Assembly (NCBI RefSeq): GCF_030269485.1
Contig: NZ_BSTL01000035.1
Location: 29,403-93,402 of the forward strand
From: Actinoplanes sp. NBRC 103695
GTDB lineage: Bacteria > Actinomycetota > Actinomycetes > Mycobacteriales > Micromonosporaceae
Direction: 5' to 3'
Length of the DNA: 64,000 nt
This document shows positions 7,056-13,818 of the stretch, piece after piece (position 1 is the first letter of the stretch; every line of letters starts with the position of its first letter). A model generated the notes under the pieces. The model was given only the letters and a program-made list of their open reading frames with translations, had not been told where the DNA came from and ran no database searches. A program made the position numbers and the translations under genes.

Positions 7056-8147
7056 CTACTCCTGGCACATTGGGCTTTCAAGAGCTGCTGGGAGTGGGTG
7101 TGCCACCCCGGGCGGCAGCTTCGCAAGGCTGTCCATCTCCGTACACCTCAGATCTACATTGGCCAGGTTCGCGCTGCCCAGATCCACGGTGGTCAGGTCC
7201 GCGGCGTACAGGTCCGCTCCGGTCAGATCCGCGCCGCGCAAGTCCGCGCCGTACAGATTCGCGCGGCCCAGGTTAGTGGCGCGCAGGGACGCGTCGGTCA
7301 GATTCGCGTGGAACAGGTCTGCGCCGACCAGGTTCGCGCCGCGCAGGTTCCCAAAGGCCAGGTACGCGCCAAGCAGGTCCGCCCCACTCAAGTCCGCGCC
7401 GGTCAGGTCCGCGCCGCTCAGTTGCGTGTCCCTCAGGTACGCGTTGCTAAGGTTCGCGCCGGTCAGGTCCGCGTCGTTGAAGTTCGCGCCGGTCAAGTTC
7501 GCATCACGCAGGTCCATGCCGTCGAGGCCGAGCAAAGTGTTGCTGAAGTCAAGGTATGTGTGACCGCCCGGGTCGGGACGGCGGCTGAGGACTGCGAGAG
7601 CTGCCCGGACGTCAATTGGGGACCTGGGAACGTCTTTGGGGATGATCTTCGGGAGGGGGGCGTGGGTACGGACGAACGCGCACAGCACCTCGATGATTGT
7701 GTTCTCGTCGTTGGGGACGTCCCGCATGAGCGTTTCCAAGGCGTAGATTCCGCCGAGGCGGATGCCCAGCTGACTGTTGCCTTCCCGGCCAAGTTGGTCG
7801 ATGGCCTTGGTGAACCGCTCGGCTCGCTGACCCTTGAGCGCTAGGTCCTGCTGCTGCAGCGCCAGGCTCTGCTGCTGCCGGGCGCGTTCCTGCTCAAGGC
7901 GAAATTGATCCCAGTTGAAGTTATTCGTTAGATACAGCCCGACCCCCACGAGGAGCACCGAGACGAGGCCCCCTATGGCAGTGCCGCGCTGCCATCTGTC
8001 GGGAGCAGTTGCCTTCGTGCGAGGCCGAAGCCGGCGCCCCTTCGAAGTTCTCGACCTTGCTGGCCGTGGCCGTCGCCCTGGCAGCATGCTTCCGGCGGTG
8101 TCCCACGCAACACGGGCGGCCCGATGACGGACCCAAAGACTCGACAT
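7056..8147 (-). CDS. Pentapeptide-repeat membrane protein
   Basis: Up to 363 aa from the ATG at 8147; internal starts, for example at residue 21, are possible because the first 50 residues are only basic. One transmembrane segment follows (IGGLVSVLLVGVGLYLTNNF, residues 58-77), then a coiled-coil-like Gln-rich stretch and a conserved block (FTKAIDQLGREGNSQLGIRL, GGIYALETLMRD) usual in this actinobacterial family. From residue 200 about 25 A(D/N)LxxA pentapeptides form a right-handed beta-helix (DLTGADLSGADLLGA). Function is not established; related proteins are annotated as membrane-anchored interaction scaffolds. It is the only clear gene of the unit between repeats C and D. Confidence 0.9.
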   Translation of the reverse strand: MSSLWVRHRAARVAWDTAGSMLPGRRPRPARSRTSKGRRLRPRTKATAPDRWQRGTAIGGLVSVLLVGVGLYLTNNFNWDQFRLEQERARQQQSLALQQQDLALKGQRAERFTKAIDQLGREGNSQLGIRLGGIYALETLMRDVPNDENTIIEVLCAFVRTHAPLPKIIPKDVPRSPIDVRAALAVLSRRPDPGGHTYLDFSNTLLGLDGMDLRDANLTGANFNDADLTGANLSNAYLRDTQLSGADLTGADLSGADLLGAYLAFGNLRGANLVGADLFHANLTDASLRATNLGRANLYGADLRGADLTGADLYAADLTTVDLGSANLANVDLRCTEMDSLAKLPPGVAHPLPAALESPMCQE

Positions 8148-8556
8148 GACTCATTGGACATGATTGCCGCAACTCAGGCCAGAGGCCGCCGACGGTGCAA
8201 AGAATCGACTGGATTACCCGCCAAGTGCCGGCGCACTGCGGCCCAGGCGGCCCGAAGTAGAAACGCAGCCCAAGTGCGGTGCTCTGCCACTGTCAGCCAG
8301 ACAGGCTCCCAAGTTGCCCAGTTCCGGATCTCGACCATTGGTGAATCGTCCTTCAACGACCTGGCCGTGCCCGACAAACGAGTCTGCAACTCCATCGACC
8401 ATTCGACACTTGACCTCTGACCAGATTGCTGCTGCCAGCAGCAACGCCTCGGCCGCCCACCCCGAGAGCGACTCGAATCCGGCCGTCTTCCCCTTCGAGC
8501 ATCGGGCGGCTGCGACCCCCGTCCATCGCGTGTGCCGCGCCACGGGATCTGGCACG
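8148..8556. other. Spacer without a convincing gene (about 410 bases)
   Basis: Composition is less GC-rich than the flanks. Frames on both strands are open for 70-130 codons but show no family motif, and their starts lack ribosome sites. A minus-strand frame from 8395 or from an internal ATG (MVEIRNWATWEPVWLTV) is the best candidate for a small protein; I would not call it. Confidence 0.35.
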
Positions 8557-8632
8557 AAATGAAGCCCCGGTCAACGACCGGAGCATCATTTGATCTTGCA
8601 GTGAGGGTGCTGTCCGCTTACTTGAACCCGGC
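8557..8632. repeat. ssrA-array repeat D with hairpin
   Basis: A 16-bp stem (8557-8572 with 8576-8591, loop AAC) has two imperfect positions, one a G-U pair in the minus-strand transcript. It abuts GATCTTGCAGTGAGGGTG at 8592, then CTGTCCGCTTACTTGAACCC. The ssrA-like core has a GAG to AGG change relative to C and E. It marks the border between the pentapeptide unit and the YefM/YoeB unit. Confidence 0.75.
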
Positions 8633-8730
8633 CGGAGACGTCAGATTGCTCCGCTCCGCCTCCCTTGGAGCCGCAATCCGGCACTCCAGAGCCTCCAGTT
8701 GCGGCCATCGACCGCGATGCTCGATTTTGC

Positions 8731-8982
8731 TCAGTAGTGAAAGCGTGCCTGAACGATGATCAGGTTCTCACCGCGGACGGTGTAGACGAGCCGATGCTCG
8801 TCGGTGATCCGCCGCGACCAGTATCCGCTGAGGTTCTCGGTCAGTCGCTCCGGTTTCCCAATCCCCTGCCCCGGGTCGCGCAACGCTTCCTCGATCATCC
8901 GATTGATGCGGCGAAGCATCTTGGGCTCACCTGCCCAGGATGTGTAGTCCTCCCAGCCGGTCTTGTCGAATGCGACGTTCAC
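8731..8982 (-). CDS. yoeB: Txe/YoeB family mRNA interferase toxin
   Basis: 83 aa from the ATG at 8982. The protein fits the RelE-fold YoeB family in length and order: FDKTGWEDYTSW at the N-terminus, KMLRRINRMIEEALRDP helix, then IGKPERLTENLSGYWSRRI, DEHRLVYTV with the catalytic Arg, and a C-terminal RFHY where His-Tyr is the conserved end. YoeB toxins cleave mRNA in the ribosomal A site. The start overlaps the antitoxin stop by four bases (ATGA), giving translational coupling. It is cargo of the unit between repeats D and E. Confidence 0.9.
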   Translation of the reverse strand: MNVAFDKTGWEDYTSWAGEPKMLRRINRMIEEALRDPGQGIGKPERLTENLSGYWSRRITDEHRLVYTVRGENLIIVQARFHY

Positions 8983-9254
8983 GACACTCGACGCTCCGTC
9001 TCCTCCGCGTCAGAGATCAGATCGTGCCGTTGGAACTCACCAGCCTCGACCCTGGCTACGCTGTCTAGCAGCCGCCGCGCGTTTGCCGGCGATCTGAGCA
9101 GATACCGCGTCTCCACCAATGACCGCCACAATTGCTCAGGCACAAGAAAGGCTGTGCCCGACTTCGAGACGATCTCGACTGCCTCTTCGTCGTCGTTGAC
9201 CTGCTCGATCAACGGAAAGAGTCGCTTGCGCGCCTCACTCGCAGACAGCGCCAT
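8979..9254 (-). CDS. yefM: Phd/YefM family antitoxin
   Basis: 91 aa from the ATG at 9254, which has GGGGAG seven bases upstream; the ATG at 9269 and the frame to 9449 lack such a site. ALSASEARKRLFPLIEQVND is the typical N-terminal DNA-binding dimer segment, followed by AVEIVSKSGTAFLVPEQLW and a C-terminal acidic helix that would wrap the toxin. It binds its own promoter, probably at the repeat at 9269-9294, and neutralises YoeB. The C-terminus overlaps the toxin start. Confidence 0.9.
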   Translation of the reverse strand: MALSASEARKRLFPLIEQVNDDEEAVEIVSKSGTAFLVPEQLWRSLVETRYLLRSPANARRLLDSVARVEAGEFQRHDLISDAEETERRVS

Positions 9255-9268
9255 CGCCAGACTCCCCA

Positions 9269-9294
9269 TGGTTGTACCAACACGTGGTACCACC
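9269..9294. promoter_or_regulatory. Candidate YefM-YoeB operator
   Basis: TTGTACCAA and GTGGTACCAC lie side by side just upstream of the antitoxin ATG. Each contains a GTAC core, like the paired GTAC-centred palindromes bound by YefM in Escherichia coli. Position over the presumed promoter supports autoregulation; binding is inferred. Confidence 0.5.
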
Positions 9295-9342
9295 TTATCC
9301 CTCCTCTGCAGCCCTCGCCATTCAGTCTCCAGAATCCCGCTG

Positions 9343-9376
9343 CTCACTATAGCGAACAGCGGCTTGCTATAGTGAG
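9343..9376. promoter_or_regulatory. 11-bp perfect inverted repeat upstream of the RAMA-like gene
   Basis: CTCACTATAGC (9343-9353) and GCTATAGTGAG (9366-9376) are exact inverted copies with a 12-base spacer. The TATAGT element can also serve as a -10 box. It lies 85 bases upstream of the TTG start at 9461 and 89 bases upstream of yefM, so it could control either gene. Operator role is inferred. Confidence 0.5.
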
Positions 9377-9460
9377 TCGGTGGCGAGTCGGGGCCTGCGG
9401 CGGCTCGCCGACCACTGCTGGCCAGGCCAACGCGAGCAAGCACCGACACGAGGAGGCCAG

Positions 9461-9877
9461 TTGAAGATCATCGAGGTTAGCGACGAAGCATTCGAAAAGA
9501 TCTCGTTCGTCGCGAACGTAGCCGGGATCAGCGTGGCCGTGGCCGTCGACCGGCTGATCGCGAAGGCGAGCGAGCCACCGAGACAGACCCCGGATCCCGA
9601 GAGAACCTCCGAGGTAGACATGGAAGAGATCCCCGTCTCCGCGAGCTATCGCGGTCACGAGGTGTCAGGTTTCCTGAACTTGGAGACGGAACGACTCCGC
9701 ATCACCGAAGCACCCAAGGCAGAACTGATCAGTTCTTACCGGTCACCGAGCAACGCCGCAGTCGAAGTAGTGCGCGCACTCAATCCCGCCCGGCAGCGCC
9801 CCGAGACGAACGGGTGGCGCTTCTTCAACGGTCCCGACGGACAGTCGATCGACCGACACCGTCGACACCGGCCCTAA
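9461..9877 (+). CDS. Small protein with RAMA-like C-terminal domain
   Basis: 138 aa from the TTG at 9461, supported by GAGGAGG nine bases upstream; the frame opens earlier at 9380 without one. The N-terminal 40 residues (IIEVSDEAFEKISFVANVAG, VAVAVDRLIAKA) look like a ribbon-helix-helix or similar DNA-binding dimer. The C-terminus has VSASYRGHEVSGFL and then SYRSPSNAAVEVV...NGWRFF, the SPSxAA...NGWxFW signature of the RAMA domain found near restriction enzymes and methylases. A role in nucleic-acid recognition is likely but not shown. It is divergent from yefM/yoeB. Confidence 0.6.
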   Translation: MKIIEVSDEAFEKISFVANVAGISVAVAVDRLIAKASEPPRQTPDPERTSEVDMEEIPVSASYRGHEVSGFLNLETERLRITEAPKAELISSYRSPSNAAVEVVRALNPARQRPETNGWRFFNGPDGQSIDRHRRHRP

Positions 9878-9888
9878 CGCCGCTGCAC

Positions 9889-9967
9889 ATAGACGTGGCG
9901 CCGACCCTCTGTCGGCGCCACGTCTATGATCTTGCAGTGGAGGTGCTCGCCGCCTACTTGATCCCGG
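9889..9967. repeat. ssrA-array repeat E with hairpin
   Basis: A perfect 17-bp stem (9889-9905 with 9911-9927, loop CCTCT) is followed at 9928 by GATCTTGCAGTGGAGGTG, identical over 18 bases to the reverse complement of the tmRNA end. Then comes CTCGCCGCCTACTTGATCCC. In phase the plus strand reads DLAVEVLAAYLIPVDQIQQL before TGA at 10029. It separates the YefM/YoeB unit from the last unit before ssrA. Confidence 0.8.
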
Positions 9968-10043
9968 TGGATCAGATACAGCAGCTGCGAGCCGAGCTGG
10001 CCGAAGTACGCATGCCCGGCGGTCCCTGAGCCGGAGGAAGGCT

Positions 10044-10721
10044 TCAGGCGGCGGTGCGCTTCGCCGCTGCCAGCGCCTCGCGTACGACCTGCGTGCTCGC
10101 CGGCGTACCGGGAAGCTCCCCGTAAACACCGTAGGGAGTCACGTAGACCGGGGTGTCCCGCTGGGCGCGCCAGTTCTCGGCGAGCGGGCCAGAGTCCACG
10201 GCGTCGAAGCCGAGGCTGTCGAAGAGCTCGCTGACCGCCTGCTTGGCGGCGTCGTCGTCACCGGCGATCGGCAGTGCCGACCGGTCCGTGCTACCCGCCG
10301 GCCGCGCCAGGGACCGCAGATGCCCGAACCAGATGTTGTTGAATCCCTTCACCACGCGGCTTTCCGGTAGGTGCTTCTGCAGCAGCTCACCAGTAGTACT
10401 GGAGCCGTCTTCCAACTCGTCGAAGACGCCGTCGCGCTCCGGGTAGTAGTTGTTGGTGTCGATGACCACCTTGCCCGCCAAGGGTTCCACCGGAACGTCC
10501 CGGTACGCCCGCAGCGGCACGGTCACCACCACGACGTCGCCAGCCGCGGCCGCCTCCGCAGGGGTTGCGGCGCGCGCCTTCGGCCCCAGCTCGGACACCA
10601 GGTCCTCGATGGTCTGCGGACCCCGTGAGTTGCTCAGCACCACGTCGTAGCCGGCGGCGACCGCCAGCCACGCCACTGTGCTGCCGATGTTGCCACTGCC
10701 GATGAGTCCGATCGTCGTCAT
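10044..10721 (-). CDS. NAD(P)-binding oxidoreductase, NADPH-dependent F420 reductase-like
   Basis: 225 aa from the ATG at 10721; the longer frame to 10817 would enter the ssrA terminator region. The N-terminus is a Rossmann nucleotide fold (TTIGLIGSGNIGSTVAWLA, then LSNSRGPQTIEDL). VVIDTNNYYPERDG and VVKGFNNIWFGHL follow, as in the F420_oxidored family that includes F420H2:NADP oxidoreductase. The likely reaction is hydride transfer with NADPH and perhaps F420; the organism makes F420 (fbiABC below). It is the only gene of the 0.94-kb unit adjoining ssrA and is transcribed in the same direction as ssrA, so read-through is possible. Confidence 0.8.
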   Translation of the reverse strand: MTTIGLIGSGNIGSTVAWLAVAAGYDVVLSNSRGPQTIEDLVSELGPKARAATPAEAAAAGDVVVVTVPLRAYRDVPVEPLAGKVVIDTNNYYPERDGVFDELEDGSSTTGELLQKHLPESRVVKGFNNIWFGHLRSLARPAGSTDRSALPIAGDDDAAKQAVSELFDSLGFDAVDSGPLAENWRAQRDTPVYVTPYGVYGELPGTPASTQVVREALAAAKRTAA

Positions 10722-10837
10722 GTCAGCGGGAACCTCGGCGATCCTCGACCGATTCCTCCTGGCGGCACACCGTGACAGGTGGCACACCGGCCGAACGGGT
10801 GGAGCGCGACCGGGCACGGCACGATGCGACCGAAGGC

Positions 10838-10865
10838 GCCACCTGTGAGAGGCGACGCCTTCGGT
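10838..10865 (-). terminator. ssrA terminator hairpin
   Basis: The plus strand has ACCGAAGGCG and CGCCTTCGGT about 12 bases apart within this interval. In the minus-strand transcript the inner positions that mismatch in DNA become G-U pairs, which points to function on the minus strand, directly after the tmRNA 3' end. The hairpin takes the same position relative to GATCTTGC as those at repeats B-E but has an unrelated sequence. Confidence 0.75.
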
Positions 10866-10883
10866 GATCTTGCAGTGGAGGTG
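10866..10883. other. ssrA 3'-end copy of the array core, candidate attachment site
   Basis: GATCTTGCAGTGGAGGTG on the plus strand is the reverse complement of the tmRNA acceptor 3' side plus ten bases of flank. It recurs at 9928 (18/18), 6553 (17/18), 3275 (16/18) and 8592 (16/18). Beyond it ssrA continues with the T-arm, whereas the copies continue with a shared CCGC(C/T)TACTTGAACCC segment. The 3' ends of tRNA and tmRNA genes are well-known integration sites of mobile elements, so this is a plausible attB or restored junction. Confidence 0.65.
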
Positions 10884-11251
10884 CCGGGAATCGAACCCGG
10901 GTCCTTCGTTGTTTTGTCAGGGCTTCTCCGAGCGCAGCTCACTGTGCCTCTACTCGGCCCCACCAATCACGTGAGCAAGTTGGTGTGACGGGCCCAGTCG
11001 CTGATTAATCTCGCCGCGCGGACCCCGCGACCGGGTCCGGTTGGCCAACCTCCTAGCTGATGGTGGTTACTGGGCCGGAGGTACTCCCAGACCACCAGAC
11101 TCCGCTACTCGCCTCAGGCGGCGAGAGCGTAAGAGTCAGCGCTATCGTTCTTGGCGCTTATTGTTTTCCGACGACCGATTCTCGAGACGACGTCGGCTTC
11201 CTCGGCTCGCTTCCCCTGTCTCCACGGACGAAGTCGAAACCAGTCACCCCC
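10876..11251 (-). ncRNA. ssrA: tmRNA
   Basis: About 376 nt. The 5' end GGGGGUG (from 11251) pairs with 3' CACCUCC (10883-10877) as an acceptor stem with one G-U pair. The T-arm reads GGGTTCGATTCCC, and 5' GGUUUCGACUUCG is the usual tmRNA start. CCA is not encoded. The tag frame resumes at GCC and reads AKNDSADSYALAA before TGA. tmRNA with SmpB rescues stalled ribosomes and tags the product for proteolysis through the ALAA end. smpB lies 0.7 kb upstream in the same direction. The 3' end borders the repeat array described above. Confidence 0.95.
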
Positions 11252-11322
11252 TAGAAGTGCCGCTCCCACGATGGGCGCGGACCCCAAGCTTAACGCCTCG
11301 ACCACAGCGGATCATCCCGGTA

Positions 11323-11946
11323 TCAGCGGCGTCCGCCGCCCGAGCAGCTCCGGCCGTTGATGCTGCAGCTCACGGGCCGGACGGAGGCGCCGTTGCGGGC
11401 GTCGCCGCCGAAGGAGAACATCGCGGTCTTGTCCGCTCCGAGGGAGCTGCCGTGGAAGACGGCCACGCTGCCGCTGGAGGACAGGGTCGCTCCGGAGGCC
11501 TGGGTGATGGAGACCCCGGATTCGAAGGTGAGGGTCATCGTCCAGCTCCCGGCGCCCTCGCCGGTGTTGGTGACCATGGCTCCGCCGCGTACGCCCTGGC
11601 GGGTCCGCTGCACCGAGTAGCGCGCGTAGATCGACGACGCGGGCTTGGGGGTGGCCGGCTTGGCCGACGGTGTCTTCGACGGCGACTTGGACGGCTTGGC
11701 CGATGGGGACTTGGACGCCGATTTCGACGCCACGGGGGTCTTGGGCAGCACCGACGGCGGCGCGGCGGCCCCGATGGGCGGCGCGTCCGACAAAGCCGGT
11801 GGGGGTGACGACAGTGCGGGGGAGATCATCAGGGGCGGACCGAGCGGGGGCTCGCGGGTCAGGCGGACGACCAGACCGGACACCCCGATACTGGCCATCA
11901 CCAAGGCCACGACCAGTACATATCGATGCCGGGCGAGGAATGACAC
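11323..11946 (-). CDS. Membrane-anchored protein with CBM2-like domain
   Basis: 207 aa. Residues 8-28 (YVLVVALVMASIGVSGLVV) form a signal anchor. A low-complexity Pro/Ser/Lys stalk with SPSAKPSKSPSK-type repeats covers residues 45-105. The C-terminal 100 residues form a beta domain (SIYARYSVQRTRQGVRGGAM, GSWTMTLTFESGVSI, FSFGGDARNG) of the actinobacterial cellulose-binding CBM2 type, with a Cys pair near the end (VSCSINGRSC). The usual aromatic binding face looks reduced, so polysaccharide binding is uncertain. It lies between ssrA and smpB and has no obvious link to them. Confidence 0.7.
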   Translation of the reverse strand: MSFLARHRYVLVVALVMASIGVSGLVVRLTREPPLGPPLMISPALSSPPPALSDAPPIGAAAPPSVLPKTPVASKSASKSPSAKPSKSPSKTPSAKPATPKPASSIYARYSVQRTRQGVRGGAMVTNTGEGAGSWTMTLTFESGVSITQASGATLSSSGSVAVFHGSSLGADKTAMFSFGGDARNGASVRPVSCSINGRSCSGGGRR

Positions 11947-11962
11947 GCTGGCACCTTATCGG

Positions 11963-12439
11963 TCAGGCCATGCCTTTGCCACGTCGGCCCATCGCCTTGT
12001 CGATCTCTTTCTGGGCGTCCCGTTTCGCCAGGTCCTGACGCTTGTCGTACGCCTTCTTACCCTTGGCCAGCCCGAGCTCGACCTTCGCGTACCCGTTGTC
12101 GAAGAAAACCGAGAGTGGCACCAGGGTAACGCCGTCGTCGCGGAGCTTGCCCTGCATCTTCTGGATCTCGGCGCGGTTGAGCAGCAGCTTGCGCACCCGG
12201 CGCGGCTCGTGGTTGGTCCAGGTGCCCTGCGTGTACTCGGGAATGTGCATCCCGTGCAGGAACATTTCGCCGTTGTTCTCGTGGCCGAACGCGTCGACCA
12301 GGGAGGCACGGCCGGCGCGGAGCGATTTCACCTCGGTGCCGGTGAGGACCATCCCGGCCTCGTAGGTCTCGATGATGGCGTAGTCGTGCCGCGCTTTGCG
12401 GTTCGAGGCCACGACCTTGCGCCCCTGTTCGCGCGGCAT
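11963..12439 (-). CDS. smpB: SsrA-binding protein SmpB
   Basis: 158 aa from the ATG at 12439, chosen because AGGAG lies eight bases upstream; the GTG at 12448 would overlap that site. Core motifs are RKARHDYAIIETYEAGM, GTEVKSLRAGRASLVDAF and the OB-fold part ending LSVFFDNGYAKVELGLAKGK. The C-terminal basic tail KKAYDKRQDLAKRDAQ enters the decoding centre in place of mRNA. It partners with the ssrA RNA encoded downstream. It follows the M23 gene by about 40 bases, on the same strand. Confidence 0.97.
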   Translation of the reverse strand: MPREQGRKVVASNRKARHDYAIIETYEAGMVLTGTEVKSLRAGRASLVDAFGHENNGEMFLHGMHIPEYTQGTWTNHEPRRVRKLLLNRAEIQKMQGKLRDDGVTLVPLSVFFDNGYAKVELGLAKGKKAYDKRQDLAKRDAQKEIDKAMGRRGKGMA

Positions 12440-12480
12440 GCCAATCACTCCTGGGAAAGAACGGGATTCGACCGCTCAAT

Positions 12481-13722
12481 CTAACAGAGGCAGGACGGCA
12501 GGTATTTCAGCGGATTCTTCGGTTCGCCGTTGATCCGGGTCTCGAAGTGGAGGTGGTTGCCGGTGGACGCGCCGGTGGTGCCGACCCGGCCGATGATCTC
12601 GCCGCGGCGGACGTGCTGGCCGACGTACACCTGGATCTCGGACTGGTGGCCGTAGCAGGTGGAGAGCTTGTCCCCGTGGAAGACGCAGGTGTACTGGCCG
12701 TAGCCGCCGTACCAGCCGGCGCGGATGACCCGCCCGTCGGCCGCGGCCCGGATGGGTGAGCCGCCACCGGCCGCGATGTCCACCCCGGCGTGGAGCTGCC
12801 AGACGCGGTAGTAGGGGTCGAACCGGGAGCCGAACTCGCTGGATTTCCAGCCGTGCACAGGCATCAGCAGCATCCCGCCGTGGTACGACCCGCTGTAGCT
12901 GCCGCCGTTCTTGCTTTCCCAGTCCTGCAGCGCGGCCACGACCCGCTGTTCCTCGGCCTGGGCGGCGCGGTATTTGGCGAGCACCGCGGTCCGCTGCGAG
13001 TTGGCCACGCTGAGGGCTTCGCGCCGGCTTTCGGCGAGGGCGACGACGGCGGCCTGGGCGGCTTCGGCGGCGTCCTCCGCGCGGCGGGCGTCCTGCAGCT
13101 TGCCGGTGGCGTCCTGCTCGGCGGCCTCGGCGGCACGCTGGGCGAGCCCGGCCTGGTCCTGTTCGGTACGCACGTCGCGCCGCGCCGTGACCACAAGGTC
13201 GACGGTCTTCTGCTGTTTGCGCATGACCTGGCCGACCATGCCGAGCCGGTCCATCGCGTCCTGCGGTCCGGTCGCGCCGACGAGCACGTTGATCACGGCG
13301 ATGTCCCCGCCCATGTAGCTCGCCGACGCGATCTCGTCGACCCCGTCCCGCGCCCGATCCACGCGACTCTGCGCGGCGGCGAAACGACCTTTGATCTTCT
13401 GGTACGCGGCCCGCGCCGCGTCCGCCTTCCGTCGCGCCGTGTTGGCCTGCGCCCGGGCGGCGGCGACGACGCCTCGCGTGGTGGCGACCTTCTGCTGGGC
13501 GACGGGCAGGGCGGCCGCGGTGGCTTCGAGGCGCTGGGCGGCGGTCCGCGCCTGTTCGGTGGCGGCCTCGAGCACCGCTTCGGCCCGGTCGGCGGCTCGG
13601 GCGGCGCGTTTGGCGTCGCCGCGCGGGTCGGCGGTCGCCGGTGCCGGCGCCACGAGCATGGACCCGGCCACGCAGAGCACGGCCAACACTCTGGTCACCC
13701 GGCTATGTCGACTGGACCCCAC
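12481..13722 (-). CDS. Secreted coiled-coil M23 murein hydrolase (EnvC/RipC-like)
   Basis: 413 aa. A signal peptide (VTRVLAVLCVAGSMLVAPAPATA) is followed by a long Ala/Arg/Glu coiled coil (residues 35-255). A C-terminal LytM/M23 domain has zinc ligands LHAGVDIAAGG (HxxxD) and NHLHFETRI (HxH), so the active site looks intact. Proteins of this build are activated by FtsEX and cut septal peptidoglycan. ftsX and ftsE lie directly upstream on the same strand, supporting that pairing. A strong hairpin at 13770-13799 separates it from ftsX, so it may also have its own promoter. Confidence 0.9.
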   Translation of the reverse strand: MGSSRHSRVTRVLAVLCVAGSMLVAPAPATADPRGDAKRAARAADRAEAVLEAATEQARTAAQRLEATAAALPVAQQKVATTRGVVAAARAQANTARRKADAARAAYQKIKGRFAAAQSRVDRARDGVDEIASASYMGGDIAVINVLVGATGPQDAMDRLGMVGQVMRKQQKTVDLVVTARRDVRTEQDQAGLAQRAAEAAEQDATGKLQDARRAEDAAEAAQAAVVALAESRREALSVANSQRTAVLAKYRAAQAEEQRVVAALQDWESKNGGSYSGSYHGGMLLMPVHGWKSSEFGSRFDPYYRVWQLHAGVDIAAGGGSPIRAAADGRVIRAGWYGGYGQYTCVFHGDKLSTCYGHQSEIQVYVGQHVRRGEIIGRVGTTGASTGNHLHFETRINGEPKNPLKYLPSCLC

Positions 13723-13769
13723 ATCCGCACCGTACTCCGCCTAACAGCCCTTATGGCCTAAAACGCCCA

Positions 13770-13799
13770 ATAGCCGCATCCCAGGCGGGATGCGGCTAT
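13770..13799. terminator. Hairpin between ftsX and the M23 gene
   Basis: ATAGCCGCATCCC (13770-13782) and GGGATGCGGCTAT (13787-13799) form a perfect 13-bp stem with loop AGGC, 20 bases after the ftsX stop. It probably ends the ftsEX transcript or attenuates read-through into the M23 gene. Confidence 0.75.
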
Positions 13800-13818
13800 C
13801 GAACAGGCTCGGCGAGCG

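Noticed and set aside
7098..7844. Plus-strand frame of VQVRAGQIRAAQV-type repeats
   Set aside because: It is the antisense of the pentapeptide repeats, whose 15-base period creates a pseudo-repeat in any frame.
10779..10988. Small frame with GDLAVEVPGIEPGSF
   Set aside because: This is the reverse complement of the tmRNA T-arm and acceptor stem, a known source of false VPGIEPGS proteins.
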